64,000 nucleotides of DNA from Betaproteobacteria bacterium Ga0077527 (GCA_001464815.1 LNDW01000015.1:62001-126000); one strand, 5' to 3'. Positions 43,927 through 54,184 are shown, numbered from the stretch's first letter. The notes: generated from the letters alone by a model not told the origin. Made by a program: numbers and translations.

Positions 43927-44232
43927 TCACTGCAGCACGGCGCCAGTCTTGTAAGCGAGGTTGCGGTAGAGCATGTCGGGATCGATACGCACGCCGCCGC
44001 TCCAGGTCAGCAGGTTCGACACCGGGTCGAATGCAACGCGGCGAAACAGCGAAGCATCGGAGAGTACGGCCAGCGCGGTCTCCTCGACCAAGTCGCCGAG
44101 ATAGACCTCACCCTCGAGGCCGTCATCGAAGCGCAGCCAAAGGGTGCAGTTGTCTTCCGCCCTCAGCTCGGTGACGGTGTGCAGGTTGGGCCTGCGGCTG
44201 CGGTAACTCCTGACCTTCAGACTGAGTGCCAA
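43927..44232 (-). CDS. DUF2442 family protein
   Basis: A 101-residue protein with the DUF2442 pattern: FDDGLEGEVYLGDLV in the middle and WSGGVRIDPDMLYRNL at the end. Such proteins often neighbour DUF4160 proteins as possible toxin-antitoxin pairs, but no partner is adjacent here. The start is TTG 44232, with GGAGGG about 8 bp upstream. It lies 48 bp before the H1-like gene on the same strand. Confidence 0.82.
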   Translation of the reverse strand: MALSLKVRSYRSRRPNLHTVTELRAEDNCTLWLRFDDGLEGEVYLGDLVEETALAVLSDASLFRRVAFDPVSNLLTWSGGVRIDPDMLYRNLAYKTGAVLQ

Positions 44233-44431
44233 GGGTTGATCCCTCCATCGTTGGGTTGAGTGCCGTTAAAAACGAATCCGGCGGCGCCGCCCTGCGCAAA
44301 ACGTCGCAGTGCAGAACGCCGCCGGCCGCAAAACCCGGACTGGCTGCTCCGGTCAAGTACTCCGAAGCTGGACATGTCGTGATGCTGGTCCGTCTTGATC
44401 TCCGTCAGTCTGACCTGCCTTGTTTGCGGGA

Positions 44432-45541
44432 CTATTCCCAGGACAACGCACCGCCGGTCTGGTACTCGATGACGCGGGTTTCAAAGAAATTGCGCTCTTT
44501 CTTCAGATCGATCATTTCAGCCATCCACGGGAAAGGGTTGGTCGCCCCTTCGAACAGCACATCAAGGCCGATCTGCTGTGCACGGCGGTTGGCAATGAAA
44601 CGCAGGTATTCCTTGAACATCGCGGCGTTCAGCCCGAGCACACCGCGCGGCATGGTGTCCTCGGCGTATTTGTATTCAAGCTCGACACCCTTGTGGAACA
44701 GTTCCTTCAGTTCCTCGCGGAACTCGCTGGTCCACAGATGCGGGTTTTCCATCTTGATGGTGTTGATCAGGTCGATGCCGAAATTGCAGTGCATCGATTC
44801 GTCACGCAGGATGTACTGGTACTGCTCGGCGGCGCCGGTCATCTTGTTCTGGCGGCCCAGCGCGAGAATCTGCGCGAAACCGACGTAGAAGAACAGGCCC
44901 TCCATCAGGCAGGCGAAGACGATCAGGCTTTTCAGCAGCTTCTGGTCGGCTTCCGGCGTACCAGTCTTGAAATTGGGGTTGGTCAGCACGTCAATGAACG
45001 GGATCAGGAACTCGTCCTTGGCGCGGATCGACGAAACCTCGTGGTAGGCGTTGAAAATTTCGCCTTCGTTGAGACCCAGGCTCTCGACGATGTACTGGTA
45101 GGCGTGGGTATGGATCGCCTCTTCAAAGGCCTGGCGCAGCAGATACTGGCGGCACTCCGGCGCGGTGATGTGGCGATAGGTGCCGAGCACGATGTTGTTC
45201 GCCGCGAGCGAATCGGCGGTGACAAAAAACCCGAGGTTGCGCTTGACGATGCGGCGCTCATCTTCGGTCAGGCCGTTGGGATCCTTCCACAGCGCGATGT
45301 CGCGGCTCATCTGGATTTCCTGCGGCATCCAGTGATTGGCACAGGCCGACAGGTATTTGTCCCAGGCCCATTTGTACTTGAACGGCACCAGCTGGTTTAC
45401 ATCGGTACTGCCGTTGATGACGCGTTTGTCGGCAGCGTTGACACGTCGCGACTCAACATCTTCGCGGTCTTGCCGAACGTCCGGGGCCTGCTTGAGCAAA
45501 CCTGCGCCGGGGGACGGCACGGACTCGTCGAATTGCAACAT
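44432..45541 (-). CDS. nrdB: Ribonucleotide-diphosphate reductase subunit beta (class I)
   Basis: A 369-residue R2 subunit that holds the di-iron tyrosyl-radical cofactor. Ligands can be read in SRDIALW (Asp), [11 protein letters not shown] (Glu, His), MEGLFFY (Glu) and [10 protein letters not shown] (Glu, His). The radical Tyr lies four residues after the first His, in the class Ia/Ib position. The C-terminal tail ends GGALSWE. AAGGAG precedes the ATG, and nrdA lies 179 bp upstream on the same strand. Confidence 0.96.
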   Translation of the reverse strand: MLQFDESVPSPGAGLLKQAPDVRQDREDVESRRVNAADKRVINGSTDVNQLVPFKYKWAWDKYLSACANHWMPQEIQMSRDIALWKDPNGLTEDERRIVKRNLGFFVTADSLAANNIVLGTYRHITAPECRQYLLRQAFEEAIHTHAYQYIVESLGLNEGEIFNAYHEVSSIRAKDEFLIPFIDVLTNPNFKTGTPEADQKLLKSLIVFACLMEGLFFYVGFAQILALGRQNKMTGAAEQYQYILRDESMHCNFGIDLINTIKMENPHLWTSEFREELKELFHKGVELEYKYAEDTMPRGVLGLNAAMFKEYLRFIANRRAQQIGLDVLFEGATNPFPWMAEMIDLKKERNFFETRVIEYQTGGALSWE

Positions 45542-45720
45542 CTTCAGTCTCCTTTATTGGCGTTGTCGGTGGACACTTGTTCAGGCGGACGACCGGCCTT
45601 GATCGTTATTGACGGTGACCTTGCCGTCCGCCTTTCATGCAACCTTCAACAACTGTTCTGTATCGCTAAAGCAAAAAACGTTTTCTGGTTCTTGAACCTG
45701 AATCAATTCTCAGGCCGCGG

Positions 45721-48582
45721 TTACTGGCAGGCCTCGCACTCGGGATCGAGAATCGAGCACACCTTGGGTTGCTCCTCCGTCGATGCGCCGTCCGCAGACA
45801 CCGCATTGAGCTGGCCGGCGCGTACGGTCGATTTCTCGGCCGAGGTCGCGCCCAGCGTGCGCAGGTAGTAGGTGGTCTTCAGGCCGCGCAGCCAGGCCAG
45901 CTTGTAGGTGTCATCGAGCTTCTTGCCCGAAGCACCGGCCATGTAGATATTCAGCGACTGCGACTGGTCAATCCACTTCTGGCGGCGCGCGGCGCACTCG
46001 ACCATCCAGCTCGCGTCCATCTCGAAGGCGGTGGCGTAGAGGCTGCGCACATCCGGCGGCACGCGGTCGATTTTCGCCAGCGATCCGTCAAAGTACTTGA
46101 GGTCGGCGATCATCACTTCGTCCCACAGGTTGAGCTTCTTCAGGTCGCGCACCAGGAACTCGTTGACCACGGTGAACTCGCCCGAGAGGTTCGATTTCAC
46201 GTAGAGGTTCTGGTAGGTCGGCTCGATACACTGCGACAGGCCAGTGATGTTGGCGATGGTCGCGGTCGGTGCGATGGCGATGCAATTCGAGTTGCGCATA
46301 CCCACGCGCTGGATGCGGCCGCGCAGCGCGTCCCAGTCCAGCGTGGTCGACATGTCGCATTCGACGTAGCCACCGCGCTCTTCGGCGAGCAGGCGCATCG
46401 AATCCAGCGGCAGGATGCCGCGTTCCCACAGCGAACCCTTGAACGTCGAGTACGGGCCGCGCTCTTCGGCGAGATCGGCCGACGACGAGTAGGCGGTGTA
46501 GGCAACCTGCTCCATCGAGCGGTCGGCGAACTCCACCGCGGCCGGCGAACCGTACGGGATGCGCAGCATGTGCAGGCAGTCCTGGAAGCCCATGATGCCG
46601 AGTCCCACCGGACGGTGCTTGAAGTTCGAATTGCGCGCCTTGTTGACGTTGTAGAAGTTGAGGTCAATGACGTTGTCGAGCATGCGCATGCCGGTGCCGA
46701 TGGTGCGCTTGAGCTTCTCCATGTCGAGCTTGCCGGTCGACAGGTCAAGATGGGCCGGCATGTTGACCGAAGCCAGGTTGCAAACGGCGATTTCGTCAGG
46801 GCCGGTGTTCAGCGTGATCTCGGTGCACAGGTTGGAACTGTGCACGACACCGACGTGGCTCTGCGGCGAGCGCAGGTTGCAAGGATCCTTGAAGGTGATC
46901 CAGGGGTGGCCCGTCTCGAACAGCATGGTCAGCATCTTCCGCCACAGCTGCATCGCGGGAACCCTCTTGAACAGCTTCATCTCGCCGCGGGTGCATTTAG
47001 ACTCATATTCGACATAGGCCTTCTCGAAGGCCCTGCCGAACTTCTCGTGCAGGTCGGGCACATCCGAGGGCGAGAACAGCGTCCACTCGCCGTTTTCCAT
47101 CACCCGCTTCATGAACAGGTCGGGAATCCAGTTCGCGGTGTTCATGTCGTGGGTGCGGCGACGGTCGTCGCCGGTGTTCTTGCGCAGCTCGAGGAATTCC
47201 TCGATATCAAGGTGCCAGGACTCCAGGTACGAACATACCGCGCCCTTGCGCTTGCCGCCCTGGTTGACCGCCACCGCGGTGTCGTTGACCACCTTCAGGA
47301 AAGGCACCACGCCCTGCGACTTGCCGTTGGTACCCTTGATGTAGGCGCCGAGGGCGCGCACGGGGGTCCAGTCGTTGCCGATGCCTCCGGCATACTTCTG
47401 CAGCATCGCGTTTTCCTTGATCGCCTCGTAGATGCCATCAAGGTCATCCGATACCGTGGTCAGGTAGCAGCTCGCGAGCTGCGAGCGGCGGGTGCCCGAG
47501 TTGAAAAGCGTCGGCGTGGAGCTCATCAGGTCAAAGCTCGACAACACATTGTAAAACTCGATGGCGCGCGCTTCGCGGTTGCCTTCCGGCTCGTTCAGCG
47601 CAAGGCCCATCGCCACACGCATGAAGAACACCTGCGGCAGCTCGATGCGCTGGCCTTCGATGTGCAGGAAGTAACGGTCGTAGAGAATCTGCAGGCCGAG
47701 GTAGGCAAACTTGAGGTCGCGGTTCGCGTCCAGCGCGGCGCCCAGTGCCTTCATGTCGTAATGGCCAAGGCGTTCGTCGAGTAGCTCGGCGGCAATGCCC
47801 TTTTTGATGAACTCGGGGAGGTAGGCGGCGTAACGCGTCGCCATTTCCTCGTGGGTCACCTCCTCGCCCAGCGTTTCCAGGCGCATCGTGTGCATCAACA
47901 GGCGGGCGGTGACATAGCTGTAGCCGGGGTCCTGCTCGATCAGGCCACGCGCGGCGAGGATCAGCGACTTGCGCACCTCTTCGATCGGCACGCCATCGTA
48001 GAGATCGCGCTGCATGGCTTCGAGGATCGGCGCAGCGCTGACGTCGCGGCCAAGCCCGGCGCAGGCGCCTTCGACCAGCGCGGTGATGCGCGCAACATCC
48101 ATCGGGCGCTTCACGCCATTGTCGGTGACGTTGAGCACCGGAGCCTTCTCGGCGCCGACCGCCGGCTGGATCTCGCGCTGGCGCGCCCGCTCCCGGGTAC
48201 GCTCTTCGCGATAGAGCACATAGGCACGGGCAACGTGATGCTCGCCGTTGCGCATCAGCGCCAGCTCGACCTGATCCTGAATGTCCTCAATGTGGAATGT
48301 GCCGCCAGAGGGCTGGCGACGCATCAGCGCGGTAACGACGCTCTCGGTGAGGGCTGCCACCTGCTCACGCACGCGCGCGGAGGCGGCACCCTGGCCACCA
48401 TTGACCGCAATAAAGGCCTTGGTCAGCGCAATGGCAATCTTCGAGGGTTCGAATCCGACTACCGCGCCATTGCGGCGGATGATCCGGTATTGCGCATAAA
48501 CCGCTTCGCGTTCCGCATCATCGACAGGGGCTGTGATTTGGGGGTTGCTGCGGGGCTGGACCGAATCGGTGGTGACTTGCAT
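45721..48582 (-). CDS. nrdA: Ribonucleoside-diphosphate reductase subunit alpha
   Basis: A 953-residue catalytic subunit, about 200 longer than E. coli NrdA. An ATP-cone is visible at about 31-130 (RRNGAVVGFEPSKIAIALTK), and a second, weaker cone-like region follows near 150-245 (VKRPMDVARITALVEGACAG). The barrel has the SQLASCYLTTV and GGKRKGAVCSYLESW regions, and the tail ends CSILDPECEACQ, the redox CxxC that reloads the active site. AAGGAG precedes the ATG. The leader carries an NrdR-box-like operator just downstream of the promoter. Confidence 0.96.
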   Translation of the reverse strand: MQVTTDSVQPRSNPQITAPVDDAEREAVYAQYRIIRRNGAVVGFEPSKIAIALTKAFIAVNGGQGAASARVREQVAALTESVVTALMRRQPSGGTFHIEDIQDQVELALMRNGEHHVARAYVLYREERTRERARQREIQPAVGAEKAPVLNVTDNGVKRPMDVARITALVEGACAGLGRDVSAAPILEAMQRDLYDGVPIEEVRKSLILAARGLIEQDPGYSYVTARLLMHTMRLETLGEEVTHEEMATRYAAYLPEFIKKGIAAELLDERLGHYDMKALGAALDANRDLKFAYLGLQILYDRYFLHIEGQRIELPQVFFMRVAMGLALNEPEGNREARAIEFYNVLSSFDLMSSTPTLFNSGTRRSQLASCYLTTVSDDLDGIYEAIKENAMLQKYAGGIGNDWTPVRALGAYIKGTNGKSQGVVPFLKVVNDTAVAVNQGGKRKGAVCSYLESWHLDIEEFLELRKNTGDDRRRTHDMNTANWIPDLFMKRVMENGEWTLFSPSDVPDLHEKFGRAFEKAYVEYESKCTRGEMKLFKRVPAMQLWRKMLTMLFETGHPWITFKDPCNLRSPQSHVGVVHSSNLCTEITLNTGPDEIAVCNLASVNMPAHLDLSTGKLDMEKLKRTIGTGMRMLDNVIDLNFYNVNKARNSNFKHRPVGLGIMGFQDCLHMLRIPYGSPAAVEFADRSMEQVAYTAYSSSADLAEERGPYSTFKGSLWERGILPLDSMRLLAEERGGYVECDMSTTLDWDALRGRIQRVGMRNSNCIAIAPTATIANITGLSQCIEPTYQNLYVKSNLSGEFTVVNEFLVRDLKKLNLWDEVMIADLKYFDGSLAKIDRVPPDVRSLYATAFEMDASWMVECAARRQKWIDQSQSLNIYMAGASGKKLDDTYKLAWLRGLKTTYYLRTLGATSAEKSTVRAGQLNAVSADGASTEEQPKVCSILDPECEACQ

Positions 48583-48932
48583 GCATTACTCCTTGATATT
48601 TTTGGCTTTTTTATATGCCGCCACACCTGAGCCTCACCTGGGCGCCGCGGACCACCAACCACAACATCTTGTGGTTTGAACTCAAATTTGGGCAAATTCT
48701 AGTAGTCCGTTTTTGAATCCGCAATAGCTTTTGACGCTTTTTTTAAAAGTTCCGGCAAAACAACAGGAACGGGGTTTAAGCACCGGATTTTCTGCACAAA
48801 TTTTGGGCAGCCGATCAGGCCACATTGGTGCATGGGGGCTATATTGGCGCGTGGCAAGTAAGGGGCGCCAAAAGAGCCACAAAAGGCCGCCAGCAGCCCT
48901 TCAGCCACCTCAAACCACGGGGGTCCCCGCCC
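48583..48932. other. 350 bp gap between nrdA and ampD
   Basis: Contains the nrdA promoter-operator (48659-48724) and an untranslated leader with AAGGAG. The rest, up to the ampD end at 48933, shows no gene I can support. Confidence 0.65.
48659..48724 (-). promoter_or_regulatory. nrdA promoter with NrdR-box-like operator
   Basis: Minus strand: -35 TTGCGG (48724-48719), 17 bp spacer, -10 TAGAAT (48701-48696), 21 bp, then CCACAAGATGTTGTGG (48674-48659). The 16 bp palindrome fits the known NrdR box core, and a single copy is visible where two are usual. Confidence 0.8.
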
Positions 48933-49481
48933 TCAGCGGTCGCTGCTGTCGAGCCCGCTGCGGTAGCGGGCCCAGTCGAAAGCCGGACCGGGATCCGTCT
49001 TGCGACCCGGTGCAATGTCGGCATGGCCGACGCTGTCGACGATCGGGTAACTGCGGTAAAGAGTCTGCGCGAGCTGCGTCAGACGTCCATATTGTGTATC
49101 GGTGTAGGGTTGGTCATCAACGCCCTCAAGCTCGATGCCCAGCGAAAAATCATTGCAGCGTGTCCGCCCGCGCCACTGCGACTGCCCGGCATGCCAGGCG
49201 CGTCTGGTGCAGGGCACGAACTGCAGCAATTCACCGTCTCGGCGCAGAAAGAAGTGCGACGACACCCGCAGACCCGCGATGGCCTCGAAATATGGGTGCG
49301 CCGCAGGATCCAGCCGGTTCAGGAACAGGTCAATGACGGCTTCACCGCCAAACTCGCCCGGAGGCAGGCTGATGTTGTGGATCACCAGCAGCTCGACCGG
49401 CATGTCCGCCGGACGCGCGTCGCAGTTGGGCGAAGCGATGTAGCGCGCCTCATCAAGCAGGCCGTCCCGGCTCAAATACAT
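48933..49481 (-). CDS. ampD: 1,6-anhydro-N-acetylmuramyl-L-alanine amidase AmpD
   Basis: A 182-residue cytosolic zinc amidase in murein recycling. The zinc ligands are in VIHNISLPP (His near 35), GHADIAPGRKTDPGPAFDW (His near 152, Asp near 162); the length is usual for AmpD. By removing peptide from anhydro-muropeptides it also controls AmpR-type responses. It lies 42 bp after pilR on the same strand. The murein link to the lytic transglycosylases of this window is functional, not positional. Confidence 0.96.
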   Translation of the reverse strand: MYLSRDGLLDEARYIASPNCDARPADMPVELLVIHNISLPPGEFGGEAVIDLFLNRLDPAAHPYFEAIAGLRVSSHFFLRRDGELLQFVPCTRRAWHAGQSQWRGRTRCNDFSLGIELEGVDDQPYTDTQYGRLTQLAQTLYRSYPIVDSVGHADIAPGRKTDPGPAFDWARYRSGLDSSDR

Positions 49482-49523
49482 GTTGTGTTCAGCAGCAGGC
49501 GCCGCCGGTGTCCACCCGCGCGC

Positions 49524-50888
49524 TCAAGCCTTGGGCTCGAGCTCGTGGCGGATGCCGAGGCGCTGGATGCGGTGGCGCAGCGCTCGGAAGGAAATACCGA
49601 GCACCTTCGCCGCAGCAGTCTGGTTGTAGCGGGTACGCTCAAGTGCCTCGAGGATGGCTTTGCGCTCCACGGCTTCCAGCCGCTCCGGCAGCGGCATGCC
49701 CTCGATGTCGGCGCCCTCGTCGGCGGGTGCCCTTTCGTCATCGAGCTGCAGGTCGTCGACGCCGATCTCGCTGCCAGCGGCCAGCGCAACCGCCCGCTCG
49801 AGGATGTTCTCAAGTTCACGGACATTGCCCGGAAAATGGTAGTTCAGCAGCGCCGCCTCCGCCGCAGCCGACAGCCGCAGCGTACGCGACGCACCGGCAT
49901 GCCTGGCGAGAATCGCCGCGGCCAGCCGCGGTACATCCTGGCCCAGCTCGCGCAGAGAGGGCATGCGCAATTCGATCACGTTGAGGCGGTAATACAAATC
50001 CTGGCGGAACGCCCCGCTTTTCACCTCGTCGGCGAGATGACGGTGGGTGGCGCTGATGATGCGCACATCAACCGGCTCCTCGCTGGTGGAACCGATCTTG
50101 CGCACGCGTTTTTCCTGGATCGCGCGCAACAACTTGACCTGCATCGACAAAGGCAGGTCGCCCACCTCGTCAAGAAACAGCGTGCCGCCGTTGGCGGCCT
50201 GGAAAAATCCGTCGTGATCAGCAACCGCGCCGGTGAAAGCCCCCTTGCGGTGCCCGAAGAACTCGGATTCCATCAGGTTCTCCGGAATCGCGCCGCAATT
50301 CACCGCGACAAACGGACCTTCCCGTCTTGGGCTTTTCAGGTGGATAAGCCGCGCAGCCAGCTCCTTGCCGCAGCCGGATTCGCCGCGCACCTGCACCGGC
50401 GCCTGGCTGCGTGCAAGCTTCTCGATCAGTTGGCGCGCGGTCTGCAGCGGCAGCGACTCCCCGATCAACTGCGGCTCGCCCTGAACCGGCGCAGCCTCGC
50501 CATCCTGCGCCGGCTCCGTCGCGGGAAGTTTCAGCGCGGCCCGCACCAGCGCACGCAGCTGATCCAGCGACACCGGCTTGCCGAGATAGTCGAAAGCACC
50601 CGCTTTCAGTGCGGCTACGGCATTTTCCGCGCTGCCGTGCGCGGTGATCACCGCGACCGGCAGGCTGGGATGGTTGCGGGTGATGTGCTCGACGACAGCC
50701 AGCCCTTCACCGTCGGAAAGCCGCATGTCGGTGAGGCACAGCTCGAAGCGGTTGCGGCCGAGCAGTTCGATGGCCTCGCTGACGCTGGAGGCGCAATAAG
50801 GCTCCAGGCCCATCCGGATCAGCGTCATGCCGAGCAGTTCACGGATGTCGGCCTCGTCATCAACCACCAGCACCTGACCGTTCGCCAA
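49524..50888 (-). CDS. pilR: Type IV pilus response regulator PilR (sigma-54 activator)
   Basis: A 454-residue NtrC-family regulator. The receiver (1-120) has the acidic pair VVDDEAD, phospho-Asp in LTDMRLSDG and the Lys in YLGKP. The AAA+ domain has Walker A GESGCGKE, the sigma-54 contact motif GAFTGA, Walker B GGTLFLDEVGDLP and the R-finger region. The C-terminus is a Fis-type HTH (RYNQTAAAKVLGISFRALRH). It activates pilin transcription with RpoN; no pilA is in the window. Confidence 0.95.
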   Translation of the reverse strand: MANGQVLVVDDEADIRELLGMTLIRMGLEPYCASSVSEAIELLGRNRFELCLTDMRLSDGEGLAVVEHITRNHPSLPVAVITAHGSAENAVAALKAGAFDYLGKPVSLDQLRALVRAALKLPATEPAQDGEAAPVQGEPQLIGESLPLQTARQLIEKLARSQAPVQVRGESGCGKELAARLIHLKSPRREGPFVAVNCGAIPENLMESEFFGHRKGAFTGAVADHDGFFQAANGGTLFLDEVGDLPLSMQVKLLRAIQEKRVRKIGSTSEEPVDVRIISATHRHLADEVKSGAFRQDLYYRLNVIELRMPSLRELGQDVPRLAAAILARHAGASRTLRLSAAAEAALLNYHFPGNVRELENILERAVALAAGSEIGVDDLQLDDERAPADEGADIEGMPLPERLEAVERKAILEALERTRYNQTAAAKVLGISFRALRHRIQRLGIRHELEPKA

Positions 50889-50955
50889 GCCTTGCCCCTT
50901 TCCGCCTTTGGTCTTTGATTACCGCCCTGTCGTTTCTTCTGCTGAAGGCTTTTGT

Positions 50956-52554
50956 TCAACCCGCAGCGCAGGTTACCGCGAAGCGGGCACCACCGGGGCC
51001 TTCGACATATTCAAGCATCGCGCCGTTGGCTTCGCAGATTTCGCGCGCAAGGTGCAGGCCGAGACCGGTTCCGCCCGGGTCGGTGGTGAAGAACGGCTCG
51101 AACAGTTTCGTCCGGGCCTCGGCAGGCACTCCGGCACCGTCATCAACCACATCCAATCTTACCGCATTGCTGCGCGACGCCCGCATCACCTGCAGCCGGA
51201 TGCAGCCAGGCCCGCGGCTTGAATGGCGCAGCGCATTGCGGCACAGATTCCACAGCACCTGATTCAGGTGGTCGCGATCAAACATGATGTGCGGGTCCGT
51301 GAAAAGCTCGATTTCAATCTCGCCGCCCTCGAGCCTTTCGGTTTCGGAAAACTGCGCGACGAAAGCCTGCAGATAGGGCCCAAGCTGGAACCGCTCGCGC
51401 TCGGCACGTTCACCGCGGTTCAGCATCTGCACATTGTTGATCATCCGGTCGAGACGCCTGACGTTGTCGCGAATGATCGTGGTCAACCGGGTCAACCCGG
51501 CTGCCGCGGCCGGCTCTTCCTGCAGCAACTCCGCGGCATGGCTGATCGCCCCGAGCGGATTGCGGATTTCATGGGCGATGTTCGCAGTGAGCCGGCCCAG
51601 CGCGGCGAGCTTCATCTGCCTTGCCTCGCCACGGATGCGTGCTAGGTCTTCGAGGAAAATCACCGCGCCCGCGCCGCGCCGCTGCGCCACCGGCACAAAG
51701 CGCGCGCGCAGGCTGGCATCAATCTCGAACAGATTGGGTCCGTCCACCAGCGCCGGATCGCGCAGCCAGCGTTCGAACAGGTCCTGCAAGGCGGGCAGAT
51801 GGTCCTTGAGGCGGATCACACCGCTGCCGGAAAGCCCGCCCACCATCCGTGCGGCAGCCGAGTTCGACTGCCTGACCACGCCGTAGCCATCAACAACAAT
51901 CACCCCCTGCTCCATGTCCTGGATCACCAGCTGGTTGACCTGCGCCATGTTGGCAAGGTCGATCTCACGCTGCGCTGCCAGCTGTTCGCTTGCCACGCTG
52001 CGTTTCGCCAGCGTATGCGCGAGCCACGCGACGGTAAAATAGGCGATCGAAAGGAGCCCGGCCTGCACGTACTGGCCACCGCTTTCGGAAAAACGCAGCA
52101 CCTCGTAGGAATGTTCCAACAGCACCGCGATGGTCGCGATTGCGGCAAAGAACAGCGTCAGCCTGCCGCGCGAAACCAGGCCGGCTGCGGCCAGTGAGGT
52201 CAGCAGCAGCAGGCCCAGGCCGCTGGCGAGACCACCGCTGGCATACATCGTCACCGTGATAAAACCAATGTCGCCGCCGATCTGGGTCGCAAGCTGCCAG
52301 TTGAACCGTTCGCGCAGGCGCATCCATGCAAACATCGCCAGAGCAAAGACCAGATAAGCCGAGGCAGCACCCAGGAACAGGCGCATGTCGCGTGCGCCAA
52401 ACTGCAGGGTGTCCCCCCATACCCTGCCCGCGACAAGCAGCAATACTGCGATCGCGGTGCGGTATAGGTTGAACAGCAGCAGCGAGCGCCAGTATTGCGC
52501 CGGCGTGGCGGCGGTTCCCGGATATCCCTGCGATTGCACGCCGGTATCAGCCAT
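50956..52554 (-). CDS. pilS: Type IV pilus sensor histidine kinase PilS
   Basis: A 532-residue membrane kinase with about six hydrophobic spans in residues 30-195, a PAS-like linker (VIQDMEQGVIVVDGYGVVRQ), the H-box HEIRNPLGAISHAAELL and the ATPase motifs NLCRNALRHS, DDGAGVP and GGTGLGLHLA. It phosphorylates PilR and senses pilin in the membrane. ATG 52554 is used; a TTG 15 bp upstream follows the previous stop directly. It is upstream of pilR by 67 bp. Confidence 0.95.
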   Translation of the reverse strand: MADTGVQSQGYPGTAATPAQYWRSLLLFNLYRTAIAVLLLVAGRVWGDTLQFGARDMRLFLGAASAYLVFALAMFAWMRLRERFNWQLATQIGGDIGFITVTMYASGGLASGLGLLLLTSLAAAGLVSRGRLTLFFAAIATIAVLLEHSYEVLRFSESGGQYVQAGLLSIAYFTVAWLAHTLAKRSVASEQLAAQREIDLANMAQVNQLVIQDMEQGVIVVDGYGVVRQSNSAAARMVGGLSGSGVIRLKDHLPALQDLFERWLRDPALVDGPNLFEIDASLRARFVPVAQRRGAGAVIFLEDLARIRGEARQMKLAALGRLTANIAHEIRNPLGAISHAAELLQEEPAAAAGLTRLTTIIRDNVRRLDRMINNVQMLNRGERAERERFQLGPYLQAFVAQFSETERLEGGEIEIELFTDPHIMFDRDHLNQVLWNLCRNALRHSSRGPGCIRLQVMRASRSNAVRLDVVDDGAGVPAEARTKLFEPFFTTDPGGTGLGLHLAREICEANGAMLEYVEGPGGARFAVTCAAG

Positions 52555-52569
52555 TTTGAATCGTTGCAA

Positions 52570-52785
52570 TCAACCCGCGTCGCGGCGATGCTGCTCACAG
52601 CAGAAATGGCGCCCGGACGAGATCACGCTTTCAGCACGCGGCAAATGAAGGCCACAATGGGCACAACACACCATGGCCTCGGCGTTGGGTGGCGATTCGG
52701 GGGGCGGGGTACGTCGGCGCATGCCGCGCATCAGCAGCAGCAGCGCAATCACGATCAGCGCAATCAGCAGGATTTTCGATATCAA
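52570..52785 (-). CDS. PP0621 family protein
   Basis: A 71-residue protein with one N-terminal membrane span (ISKILLIALIVIALLLLMRG) and a C-terminal zinc-ribbon-like domain with Cys-Cys-x2-Cys (MVCCAHCGLHLP) and HFCCEQH. The combination and the location before pilS are typical of PP0621 family proteins, whose function is unknown; Cys/His ligands suggest metal binding. The start is probably TTG 52785; an ATG at 52836 would add 17 basic residues. It ends 15 bp before pilS. Confidence 0.8.
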   Translation of the reverse strand: MISKILLIALIVIALLLLMRGMRRRTPPPESPPNAEAMVCCAHCGLHLPRAESVISSGRHFCCEQHRRDAG

Positions 52786-53035
52786 GACATCACCACTCCG
52801 CTTGTGACGGCATCGTCGCAGGATATTGCGAAACATGCGAAACAGGGTGCAAATCCAGAACGGCGGGCAAACCGCAGGGGGTGATTGTAGCCGTGCCGGC
52901 CGCGTTCCAGTCCCGGGCGGCTTGCGCAGCCGGAAACGGCAGGGGGATATCGATAAAGGTAAAAATGCAGGCGCCGAAAAAATCATCCGGCGCCAAGCCT
53001 GATGCGGCCCGCCGCCGATGAGAACACCAGAAACC

Positions 53036-53112
<77 letters not shown>

Positions 53113-53206
53113 AATCTCACAAACCGAGTCGCATAAATGCCAAGGGCACATTGCGTGCCCCCTGAGTCATGCAAGACTGATCATGCAAGGCTGATCCTGT
53201 AGGGAA

Positions 53207-54184
53207 TCAGTGTGTTCGCGTGACCGCGAAACCGCATAATTGTATCAAAGAATCGCGATACGGCGATGCCGGGATCACGCTCAGTGCGTTGCGTGCGGTC
53301 TCAGCCTCGGCCTCAGCCTGGCGGCGGGTGTAGTCGAGGGCGCCGCTGCGACGGATTGCAGTCAGAACCTCGTCCAGGTGCTGCGCCCCGCCCTCAGTCA
53401 ATGCCTGCCGCACCAGCCCGGCCTCGGTTGGGGTGCCCCGGCAAATGGCATGGATCAACGGCAGTGTCGGCTTGCCCTCGGCCAGATCATCACCAATATT
53501 CTTGCCGATCACGCTGGGATCACCCGAATAGTCGAGCACGTCGTCGATCAGCTGAAAGGCGGTGCCAAGGTGCATGCCGTAGCTGGCCATCGCATCCTCC
53601 TGCGCTGCAGTGGCTCCGGCCAGCACCGCGCCCAGCCTGCCGGCCGCCTCGAACAGCTTGGCGGTCTTGTAGCGAATCACCCGCAGGTAACTTTCCTCCT
53701 CGATATCGGCGTTGCGGCAGTTCATCAGTTGCAGGACCTCGCCCTCGGCGATCACGTTGGTCGCATCAGCGAGAATCTGCAGTACGCGCATGTTGCCAAT
53801 CCCGACCATCATCTGGAAGGCGCGCGAATAGACAAAATCGCCGACCAGCACCGATGCGGCGTTGCCAAACTCGGTATTGGCGGTGGGTCGTCCGCGGCGC
53901 AACGCGGACTCGTCGACCACATCGTCGTGGAGCAAGGTGGCCGTATGAATGAATTCAACAACCGCGGCCAAAGTGTGGTGGGCTGAGCCGCGATACCCCA
54001 GGGCGCCTGCCGAGAGCAGGACCAGTTGGGGACGCAGGCGCTTGCCTCCACCACCGATGATGTATTCCGCCACCTGGCGGATCAGCACGACATCGGAATG
54101 CAGGCGCTCGCGGATTTCCGTATCCACCGCCCGAAGGTCTGCAGCGAGCAATTGATGAAGCTGGTCTAGAGGTTCTTTGGCCAC
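53207..54184 (-). CDS. ispB: Octaprenyl diphosphate synthase
   Basis: A 325-residue trans-prenyltransferase for the ubiquinone side chain. The first aspartate-rich motif is LLHDDVVDES (near 85-94), the second is LIDDVLDYSGD (near 214-224), and GGGGKRLRPQL near 45 is the basic allylic site. The residue set before the first motif (TAT) is in line with long-chain products. The ATG is 220 bp from the divergent rplU start; ispB and rplU divergence is common in Betaproteobacteria. Confidence 0.95.
   Translation of the reverse strand: MAKEPLDQLHQLLAADLRAVDTEIRERLHSDVVLIRQVAEYIIGGGGKRLRPQLVLLSAGALGYRGSAHHTLAAVVEFIHTATLLHDDVVDESALRRGRPTANTEFGNAASVLVGDFVYSRAFQMMVGIGNMRVLQILADATNVIAEGEVLQLMNCRNADIEEESYLRVIRYKTAKLFEAAGRLGAVLAGATAAQEDAMASYGMHLGTAFQLIDDVLDYSGDPSVIGKNIGDDLAEGKPTLPLIHAICRGTPTEAGLVRQALTEGGAQHLDEVLTAIRRSGALDYTRRQAEAEAETARNALSVIPASPYRDSLIQLCGFAVTRTH

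Noticed and set aside
45769-47784. A 671-codon + strand open frame
   Set aside because: Antisense to nrdA; rich in His, Val and Arg as expected for the opposite strand of a GC-rich gene.
48625-48660. A second NrdR box near nrdA
   Set aside because: Nothing matching the CAC-N8-GTG core was found about 31 bp on either side of the first box; only one is reported.
48825-50918. A 697-codon + strand open frame
   Set aside because: Antisense to ampD and pilR; both real genes have complete motifs on the other strand.
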